This document shows, in pieces, positions 58,572-64,000 of a DNA stretch of 64,000 nt. Position 1 is the first letter of the stretch. Every line of letters begins with the position of its first letter. Made by a program: the position numbers and the translations under genes. The notes under the pieces were generated by a model. That model saw only the letters and a list, made by a program, of their open reading frames with translations. It was not told where the DNA came from and searched no databases. The stretch covers positions 1 through 64,000 of the forward strand of contig NZ_AUNI01000021.1 in the NCBI RefSeq assembly GCF_000447795.1, in the 5' to 3' direction. The DNA comes from Bacteriovorax sp. Seq25_V (GTDB lineage Bacteria; Bdellovibrionota; Bacteriovoracia; Bacteriovoracales; Bacteriovoracaceae).

Positions 58572-59735
58572 TTAGAAACTGAAACCTTGTCTTGATACTT
58601 CTGTTACAAAATTTTCTTCACCTTCTATTGACTCAACTTGGTATTCTTCTTCGATTTGCTCTCTAAGTTCAGCTTCTACTTCTTCTTCAACTTGTGCTTT
58701 GTAGCTTGCATCGATTGAGTTTGCATTCTTTCTTTCGCTAACAGCTGCTTCTTGTTGATTTGTTACTTCTGTTACTTTTACGCTATCTACTTCTGCTTCT
58801 CTTTCTTCTTTCAGTCTTTCTACTTGGTATGCTTCTTCTCTAAGTCTATCCATTTCAGAGTCTGTTACAAAGTTTAGTAGTGCACCTTGAAGTGGACCAG
58901 TTGCAAATCTAATTCTGTAAGAATCTTTACCGTTGTTAGTTACAAGTCCAGTTGACTCTTGCCCATCAACTTCTACTGTAAAGTTTCCAGCATCTTGAAG
59001 TTGGATATCAGAGATTGCAAAAGAAACTTCTTTACCTTCTTTATTTGATACTGAGAATGATAGACCTTGAACAGCCTTGTTTCCAATCGCTACTTCACCG
59101 TTAACAAAATCAGATCCAACAATTACTGTGCTTCCAAGAGTTGGAATCATCGCTCTTTCAAGAGTTAAATCAACAAGACCTTCTTGTTCAGTATATACTT
59201 CTTCCGCTTTTACTTCTTCTGATTCAACAACTTCTGAAGTTGCTACAACTGCTTTATTTACTCTTCTTGCTTCAATTAGTTCATAACCTTTTCCGTATGA
59301 TCTAAAGATAGCGATATTATTTCCAGCTTCGTGTAAAAATGAAATATCAAATAGATACTTATTATTGTCGTTAATTCTAATTTGACTTGTTCTAAAAAGT
59401 TCAAAGTTTACGATTCTTGCTTTATCACCATCATTAATATCTAAAACAGTTTCACCATTCTCATCTTCGATTCTAATGATTTCCCACTTTCCATTAATCG
59501 TTGCAGAGTTAAACTCATTAACTGGAAGGTAGTGAATTGCTTTTTGCTTTTTAACTGCAGAAGCTACAACTCTGTCTTTCGACTCATCTAATCTCTTAGA
59601 AAACTTAATTTCAGAATCCTTCATATATGATGTATCCGTAACTTTCATGCTCTGGTAGATTCCACCAAAAACCATAAATGATCCTGATACGAATGCTGCT
59701 AAAGTTGCTTTTTGAATTAAGTTTGTTGCTTTCAT
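58572..59735 (-). CDS. Exported coiled-coil-ended protein under sigma-54 control, unknown
   Basis: A 387-residue protein, started at the ATG at 59735 because GAGG lies 8 bases before it and the longer frame begins inside the promoter. An N-terminal hydrophobic segment (ATLAAFVSGSFMVFGG) is a signal or anchor. The middle has mixed beta domains (for example SATINGKWEIIRIEDENGET and RAMIPTLGSTVIVGSDFVNG), and the last 100 residues are glutamate-rich and probably helical (EEAYQVERLKEEREAEVDS). A consensus sigma-54 promoter precedes it and a terminator follows, so it is a single-gene, activator-controlled unit. No family is recognised. Confidence 0.7.
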   Translation of the reverse strand: MKATNLIQKATLAAFVSGSFMVFGGIYQSMKVTDTSYMKDSEIKFSKRLDESKDRVVASAVKKQKAIHYLPVNEFNSATINGKWEIIRIEDENGETVLDINDGDKARIVNFELFRTSQIRINDNNKYLFDISFLHEAGNNIAIFRSYGKGYELIEARRVNKAVVATSEVVESEEVKAEEVYTEQEGLVDLTLERAMIPTLGSTVIVGSDFVNGEVAIGNKAVQGLSFSVSNKEGKEVSFAISDIQLQDAGNFTVEVDGQESTGLVTNNGKDSYRIRFATGPLQGALLNFVTDSEMDRLREEAYQVERLKEEREAEVDSVKVTEVTNQQEAAVSERKNANSIDASYKAQVEEEVEAELREQIEEEYQVESIEGEENFVTEVSRQGFSF

Positions 59736-59769
59736 GATCATAACCTCTAAGTGTGTATGTGATATATGT

Positions 59770-59785
59770 TGCAACGCGCGTGCCA
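59770..59785 (-). promoter_or_regulatory. Sigma-54 promoter, near-perfect consensus
   Basis: Minus-strand TGGCACG, four bases (CGCG), then TTGCA matches the RpoN -24/-12 consensus exactly at the conserved positions. The gene starting at 59735 begins about 24 bases beyond the expected start site. An NtrC-family activator is required at such promoters. Confidence 0.8.
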
Positions 59786-59897
59786 AACTGAATCATGCTC
59801 AGCCAGAGGTTTTTTATGTATTTTGTTAACTAAGGCATTGAATTTACGTTGAGGGGTATTCTAAGTACTGTATAAAATATAACACTGTCGAAAAAAT

Positions 59898-60887
59898 CTA
59901 CAGTTTTTGAAGATATGACTTACAGAATTTTTCTTGGCTAACACCGAACATATCCTTAAAGATCTGAGCAACAAGATAATAGTTCGCAGCTCCAACAAGC
60001 CCTGCTACAAGGTCATTAGGGTCAGTAGTTACTGGCTTTTCTTCAATTGGTGGTATGAACGTGTCAGAAAATTTCACTTCGTACATAATATTTGCAGCAA
60101 CATCAACTCCAAGTGTAAGTGCAAGGAATGCTTGATATTTTGCTGGCGCTAGGATGTTTGAACACTGATGGAACGCGGCCATAAAGCCTAAACCTAAAAT
60201 CCAGTTTGATCCGTGCATTTCGTACCAAGATTGGTCGCGCTTATATTCTCGATCCTTGTAAATTGTTGAATATGCGATTAAGCCAGTTGCTGGAATAGTG
60301 CCCATTCCTCCAAAGCACATAGCTGCTGCCTTACCGCGACTCTTGATCGGTGTTTCCTTGATTGTATATTTACTAAATAATTTCTTATATTTAGCTAACG
60401 ATTCCTGGTTAACAGCCTTGATTGAGCTACAATATCCCGCTAGGAACTTATCTTTTTGCAATTTTGGCAGGTCCGGTTTTCTTGAATAATACCTATTCCC
60501 TTGGTGTTCCTTACCTGATGGGTAAACTTTAGTGCTGGTCACCTCTGGATCGATAATATGAAGAGTTCCATTTTCATCTTTAACTTTCAGTACTGAATAA
60601 CCAGTAAATAGCTCTTCATACGAGACTTCCCCATATAGTGAATAACCATCTGTAATTACATATGAGTTTGTCTTATTGTCTAGTGATTTTACATCCACAC
60701 TATCGAATGATTCTTTAATGCGTGCGTCTATATTTTCTGATTTAGTTGGCTTTAGTATGTCTATAACTGAATTATAGCAACTTACGGTCTTATCTTTTAA
60801 GCTCGCAGGTGTACGTTTTGTAGCTGATTCAAAAGTTGAACATGAAGTTAGTAATATAAATAATGTGATCAGTGAGGATTTATACAT
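59898..60887 (-). CDS. Lipoprotein with two or three hydrophobic segments, unknown
   Basis: A 329-residue lipoprotein with signal MYKSSLITLFILLTSC (lipobox LTSC). The mature protein has a soluble first half and, from about 190 on, hydrophobic stretches such as AAMCFGGMGTIPATGLIAYS and YQAFLALTLGVDVAANIMY that could span or lie on a membrane. I do not recognise a family. Its start ATG is at the foot of an 8-bp inverted repeat with no clear ribosome site. Its stop is 112 bases from the sigma-54 promoter. Confidence 0.6.
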   Translation of the reverse strand: MYKSSLITLFILLTSCSTFESATKRTPASLKDKTVSCYNSVIDILKPTKSENIDARIKESFDSVDVKSLDNKTNSYVITDGYSLYGEVSYEELFTGYSVLKVKDENGTLHIIDPEVTSTKVYPSGKEHQGNRYYSRKPDLPKLQKDKFLAGYCSSIKAVNQESLAKYKKLFSKYTIKETPIKSRGKAAAMCFGGMGTIPATGLIAYSTIYKDREYKRDQSWYEMHGSNWILGLGFMAAFHQCSNILAPAKYQAFLALTLGVDVAANIMYEVKFSDTFIPPIEEKPVTTDPNDLVAGLVGAANYYLVAQIFKDMFGVSQEKFCKSYLQKL

Positions 60888-60916
60888 CAGCTAGCTTATC
60901 GGAACAAACTAGCTGA
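60887..60916. repeat. 8-bp inverted repeat at a start codon
   Basis: TCAGCTAG (60887-60894) and CTAGCTGA (60909-60916) are exact reverse complements with a 14-base spacer. In the minus-strand transcript the hairpin ends on the A of the start codon of the lipoprotein gene. It could restrict translation initiation or mark an operator. Confidence 0.55.
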
Positions 60917-60928
60917 TCTAAAATAATA

Positions 60929-61120
60929 TTAGTCTAGAGTTAGTGTTTTTTGCTCGTAATCTGAGTGGCTTGCTCTAAAACGTTTAAGAGCGATAACTAC
61001 TAGTTCATCAAGACTTTGACCTGTTTTTTCTACCATTGTTTCAAATGCAGTAACAACATCTGCTTCGATCTTTACTTTTAGTTCTTTTAATTCACCTTGA
61101 TTGTGCACTTGTCCCTTCAT
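60929..61120 (-). CDS. Small ribbon-helix-helix-like protein
   Basis: A 63-residue protein with a short beta segment (LKVKIEADVVTAFETMV) followed by two helices (EKTGQSLDELVVIALKRFRASH), the size and pattern of ribbon-helix-helix (CopG/Arc) proteins. Such proteins bind DNA as dimers, usually to short palindromes. It starts with AGGAGA before the ATG and is the last gene of the apbC operon (13-base gap). It could regulate the operon, or be an antitoxin, but no toxin gene is adjacent. Confidence 0.6.
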   Translation of the reverse strand: MKGQVHNQGELKELKVKIEADVVTAFETMVEKTGQSLDELVVIALKRFRASHSDYEQKTLTLD

Positions 61121-61133
61121 AATTTCTCCTAAT

Positions 61134-61667
61134 TTATTTCACAACTTTAATCGCACTTTTTTTTCTTAAACCTACAAGGCCTTTTGTTATTTCAAACTCA
61201 AAAAGGTCTGTATGCTTATATACATCTTCTACCTTAGAATATTCAACAAGAGTTTTTAATATAGCAAACTCAGTTGAGTCAGGCTTCTCTCCATCGTTTA
61301 TGTAAGATGGATTAATCATCAACCTTAAAGAGCTCGGTGGACGTAATTTCTTCGCCTCTAAGTGCTCTTGGTAAAGCTGACTTGAACGAGATTTTAGTTC
61401 GTTCACCTTTAAACTAAACTCAATATCACTCTCGTTTACAATTTCAGGTTCAACAACTAAACGATAGTCTACCAAACTTTCGAGATCGGCGATCAACAAT
61501 GAAATTAGTGCTGTAACACCAGTTTTCTTTGCAAATTGAGAACTAACAACGTCGCCATCTTTAAGAAATATAACTCCTAAAAATTGGCCATCACTAGCTT
61601 TTAAAACATTAATCCTTCCAGTAAATCCGAAAGAACTCTGTTCTTCTATCGTTTCTAAAACAGACAT
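61134..61667 (-). CDS. DUF4388-like protein, unknown
   Basis: A 177-residue cytoplasmic protein. Its first half has the pattern SSFGFTGRINVLKASDGQFL followed by GVIFLKDGDVVSSQFAKKTG, reminiscent of DUF4388 ('GrL..G.i.l....G.iyf..G.iv.A') domains of regulatory proteins. The second half has a winged-helix-like stretch (TEFAILKTLVEYSKVEDVYK). It overlaps the start of the apbC gene by one base (TAATG) and is followed by the small RHH-like protein. Function is not assigned. Confidence 0.5.
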   Translation of the reverse strand: MSVLETIEEQSSFGFTGRINVLKASDGQFLGVIFLKDGDVVSSQFAKKTGVTALISLLIADLESLVDYRLVVEPEIVNESDIEFSLKVNELKSRSSQLYQEHLEAKKLRPPSSLRLMINPSYINDGEKPDSTEFAILKTLVEYSKVEDVYKHTDLFEFEITKGLVGLRKKSAIKVVK

Positions 61668-62803
61668 TATTTTCCTAGAATTTTTGAAAAGAACCCTTTC
61701 TTTTCTGGTGAAGTTAGCTCAATAAGCTTCTTCGCAATCGAAGTATAAGCGTTCCATACCGGTCTACCTTCATAGCTATTATTCGCCATATAAGGAGCTC
61801 CATTATCACAACTCTCTCTTAGTGCGATTTCCATTGGAATATCACCTAAGAAGTTTGTTTCTAGTTCTTTTGCAACCTTTGATACCCCACCATTTCCGAA
61901 AATATAGTATTTTTTCTCAGGCATATCATCTGGAACAAAGTAACTCATGTTTTCTATTAATCCTAAAACTGGAACGTTAACTTGGCCAAACATTTTAAAC
62001 CCTTTTCTAGAATCTAAAATTGCAACATCTTGAGGAGTCGAGACTCCAACAACACCTGTGATATCAGTCGCCTGAATCATTGAGAGTTGAACATCTCCAG
62101 TTCCAGGAGGAAGATCAAGAATCAGATAGTCCAGCTCTCCCCAATCGACATCAAATAAGAATTGGTTCAATACTCCACCCAGCATTGGGCCACGCCAAAT
62201 AACAGGGTCACCTTCAGCAATGAAAAGTCCGAAACTCATGAACTTAATCCCATTTGATTCTATAGGGGCAATTTTTTTATCATCTGTAGAAATGGGTTTT
62301 GCATCTCTCATTCCAAGCAACATTGGAATTGATGGCCCATAAATATCTGCATCAAGTAGTCCGACTTTCTTACCTTGATTTTTAAGAGCAAGTGCGAGGT
62401 TCGTTGATACAGTCGACTTTCCTACTCCACCTTTCCCTGAAGAAACAGCGATAATCTGTTTAGCCCCATTAACCTTACGTTTTGAAGGAAGTGGATTACC
62501 GTGTCCAACTTTTAGATTAGCTTTCTCAGGAGCCTTTTCAGGTGCTTTCTTCCCAAGTACATCTTGTGAGTTTGTCGATGTCGTCATGATATAGATATTA
62601 TCTTCGCTAAAGTGTTGTTTTAACTCGTTAATAATTACGCCTTCAAGTACTTTTTTTTGCTCTGGACTAATACCATCTCTCTTATAAGTAATATGAAGTT
62701 GACCATTTTTATTTTCAATTTTTTCAATCCTATTTTCTGCGCCAAACGTTTCACCTGTTGCAGGATTTTTGATTGATTCTAATATCTGTCTAATATGCTC
62801 CAC
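61667..62803 (-). CDS. apbC: Mrp/ApbC-type iron-sulfur carrier ATPase
   Basis: A 378-residue MRP/NBP35 P-loop ATPase that binds and delivers [4Fe-4S] clusters. I chose the GTG at 62803 behind TTGGAG because the longer frame adds 42 residues that do not match the family. The N-terminal MIP18 (DUF59) domain (about 1-85) with VEHIRQILESIKNPATGE precedes the ATPase with Walker A SSGKGGVGKSTVS, LDADIYGPSIPMLLG and LDLPPGTGDVQLS. It lacks the CxxC seen in many eukaryotic members. It heads an operon with two small genes and may have promoter TTGCCT-N17-TAATAT. Confidence 0.92.
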   Translation of the reverse strand: MEHIRQILESIKNPATGETFGAENRIEKIENKNGQLHITYKRDGISPEQKKVLEGVIINELKQHFSEDNIYIMTTSTNSQDVLGKKAPEKAPEKANLKVGHGNPLPSKRKVNGAKQIIAVSSGKGGVGKSTVSTNLALALKNQGKKVGLLDADIYGPSIPMLLGMRDAKPISTDDKKIAPIESNGIKFMSFGLFIAEGDPVIWRGPMLGGVLNQFLFDVDWGELDYLILDLPPGTGDVQLSMIQATDITGVVGVSTPQDVAILDSRKGFKMFGQVNVPVLGLIENMSYFVPDDMPEKKYYIFGNGGVSKVAKELETNFLGDIPMEIALRESCDNGAPYMANNSYEGRPVWNAYTSIAKKLIELTSPEKKGFFSKILGK

Positions 62804-62835
62804 TAATAGTCTCCAATTTATATTTAGTTCATTGG

Positions 62836-62864
62836 ATATTATTAAATTAAGCACATTCAGGCAA
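62836..62864 (-). promoter_or_regulatory. Putative apbC promoter
   Basis: Minus strand TTGCCT (62859-62864), 17-base spacer and TAATAT (62836-62841), 33 bases before the GTG start. The -35 is a one-base variant of the TTGCCA used at other promoters here. Confidence 0.5.
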
Positions 62865-62964
62865 TTGGAAGCCTTAAAATTTTGCCTAACTGGATAAATT
62901 TTCGAAGACAATAGATAATATAAGGGCATTCCAATAAGGGATATAAAGAAAATGGAGTTTCATT

Positions 62965-63528
62965 GTGTCCAAACCATACAAAAGGTCAATTTTTATTGTC
63001 GATACCAAGTTTCAGTTGAAATTCAGCATCCTCATGAGTTTAGTAATAATTATTTTCAGTAGTTTTTATCCAATGGTGATTTATCAGGCACTTGGAACAA
63101 TTGGAGAGAAGTTTCCGCAAAGTAAATTGTCTGTGGATGAAATGAAAGACAGCTTACGAATGCTGCTTGTTTTATGGCAGTTAATTTTTGGTCTAGTGAT
63201 CTTCATTGTTTGCATCATCTTTACACATAAAATTGCTGGCCCTCTTTATAAATTAAAAAAATATCTTACAAACCTTAGAAATGGTTATAGCGAAGGCAAA
63301 TTATTTTTTAGAAATGGAGACTATTTCCAAGACGTCGCTGACGAAGTGAATACGACTATTGAAACTTTTCAAGATCACTTTAAAGAAGACACCGTTTACA
63401 TTTCGGAAGCCGCAGCTTACCTAAAAAATCTGAGGCAGACTGTTCCTGATGATAAAAAAGTTGTCATCAATGAAATTGTTAAAAGACTAGAAACGATTGA
63501 AGAACGTTTCGAGGAGTTCATCGGTTGA
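62965..63528 (+). CDS. Two-helix HAMP-type membrane protein
   Basis: A 187-residue inner-membrane protein beginning at GTG behind GGAG. Two transmembrane helices (about 21-43 and 66-88) flank a short periplasmic loop, and the cytoplasmic part starts with HKIAGPLYKLKKYLTNLRNG, resembling a HAMP domain AS1, then FRNGDYFQDVADEVNTTIET, a HAMP-AS2-like and coiled-coil stretch. No kinase or methyl-accepting module follows, so it may be an adaptor. It overlaps the next gene by four bases. Confidence 0.7.
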   Translation: MSKPYKRSIFIVDTKFQLKFSILMSLVIIIFSSFYPMVIYQALGTIGEKFPQSKLSVDEMKDSLRMLLVLWQLIFGLVIFIVCIIFTHKIAGPLYKLKKYLTNLRNGYSEGKLFFRNGDYFQDVADEVNTTIETFQDHFKEDTVYISEAAAYLKNLRQTVPDDKKVVINEIVKRLETIEERFEEFIG

Positions 63529-64000
63529 ATTTACTAAAGGTTGCCCTGTTTTCACTTTCATTCTCTGCTGCTTTTGCACAGCTTAACAACAATGATATTC
63601 AAGCTGCAAAATACATTGCAGAACTTGAACGCAACCTACTACGTAGTAACTTCAAAACTTCTACAATCAATCAAGCTAAACAGTTTGCAAGCAGCTCTAA
63701 AACGTTCAAAAGATATCTACCAGAAATCGAACTTATTCAAGAGATCACAAAAGCTAAAAATTTTGATTGTACAAAACTCAAGAGTAATCAAGATAGACCT
63801 TGGGGAAATAATCTTACTATTAAAACAAGAAGCTACTGCTATCAGATCCAATTATCTAAATTTTCTAAGCTAAAAAATATCAATGCGGATAAAAAGACAT
63901 GGATTGCCAATACAATTAAGTTCTTTCTAGAGAATGACCAGTCAACTTTGGTAGACCTGCTAACAAAGCTTAATAGTAAAAGTGACTTGTTCAACCATTT
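63525..64000 (+). CDS. Secreted protein, unknown (3' end beyond window)
   Basis: A reading frame starting at TTG (63525), with GAGGAG 8 bases before it, stays open to the right edge (158 codons). It starts MNLLKVALFSLSFSAAFAQ, a clear Sec signal peptide, followed by a lysine-, asparagine- and serine-rich mature region with two cysteines in CTKLKSNQDRPW and SYCYQIQ. It overlaps the stop of the HAMP-type gene, so the two are coupled. Another frame in the same DNA lacks these features. The family is not recognised; the end is missing. Confidence 0.75.
   Translation, partial: MNLLKVALFSLSFSAAFAQLNNNDIQAAKYIAELERNLLRSNFKTSTINQAKQFASSSKTFKRYLPEIELIQEITKAKNFDCTKLKSNQDRPWGNNLTIKTRSYCYQIQLSKFSKLKNINADKKTWIANTIKFFLENDQSTLVDLLTKLNSKSDLFNH

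Noticed and set aside
60929-61120. Toxin-antitoxin pair involving the RHH-like protein
   Set aside because: Neither neighbour is a recognisable toxin, and the gene is embedded in the apbC operon.

Overview
The window is a compact, AT-rich bacterial chromosome segment. Genes are packed in operons with 1-11 base overlaps, and several convergent pairs have overlapping or touching stop codons. It encodes a Gram-negative cell: LpxC, BamD, an LptM-like lipoprotein, about ten predicted lipoproteins, and both L- and P-ring flagellar genes. Gene content (flagellar block ending in csrA-fliW, a fused IcmF mutase, many TPR, FHA and PilZ proteins, no capsule or prophage genes) is most like a Bdellovibrionota predator of the Bacteriovorax/Halobacteriovorax type. 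That placement is an inference from style and content; no database was searched. I see no insertion sequence, prophage, CRISPR array or rRNA gene. 

Layout. 1-641: start of a tuf-like gene preceded by a tRNA cluster in the classic order Thr-Tyr-Gly-Thr-tuf, with individual promoters. 721-2446: rlmB and lpxC. 2759-7771: a thioesterase, a truncated haemoglobin, an amidohydrolase lipoprotein, an outer-membrane-like protein and ruvC-ruvA-ruvB. 8036-10384: one-carbon genes folD-gcvT-gcvH. 10610-15760: a TonB-like protein, PBP1A, a patatin-like pseudoenzyme lipoprotein and xseB. 15959-25150: flgF-flgG-flgA-flgH-flgI, then a flgJ-like gene with flgM-flgN-flgK-flgL, then csrA and fliW. 25216-29094: TPR, BamD, AI-2E permease, cyclic-nucleotide-binding and BatE-like proteins. 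29169-33084: arginine succinyltransferase genes astC-astA-astD. 33756-35208: tRNA-Asn followed directly by an orphan HExxH peptide-modification-type protein. 35203-37067: a YgfZ-TPR fusion with an IscA-type carrier. 38046-41785: cobalamin adenosyltransferase and IcmF. 42361-47027: lspA, an NtrC-type regulator, a CHASE2 histidine kinase and a membrane M48-like protein lacking its metal ligands. 47236-53121: an endonuclease IV-like protein, ferredoxin, murU-amgK, a second degenerate M48-like lipoprotein and a LysM lipoprotein. 53231-57826: envelope proteins, folK, and acyl-CoA dehydrogenase-etfB-etfA. 57843-64000: a PilZ protein, a gene behind a consensus sigma-54 promoter, an Mrp/ApbC operon, a HAMP-type membrane protein and the start of a secreted protein. 

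How the parts fit. The strongest regulatory story is flagellar. Three leaders (flgF, the flgJ-like operon, fliW) carry small hairpins with GGA in the loop at or just upstream of the Shine-Dalgarno sequence, and csrA-fliW lie at the end of the block; this looks like a CsrA/FliW translational circuit. The metabolic genes point to a cell that burns amino acids and branched or fatty acyl chains (ast, IcmF, ACAD/ETF, glycine cleavage) and recycles peptidoglycan sugar (AmgK/MurU). The best candidates for something undescribed are the orphan HExxH protein behind tRNA-Asn, the three catalytically degenerate hydrolase-fold proteins, and the multi-site CsrA-type control of flagellar leaders.
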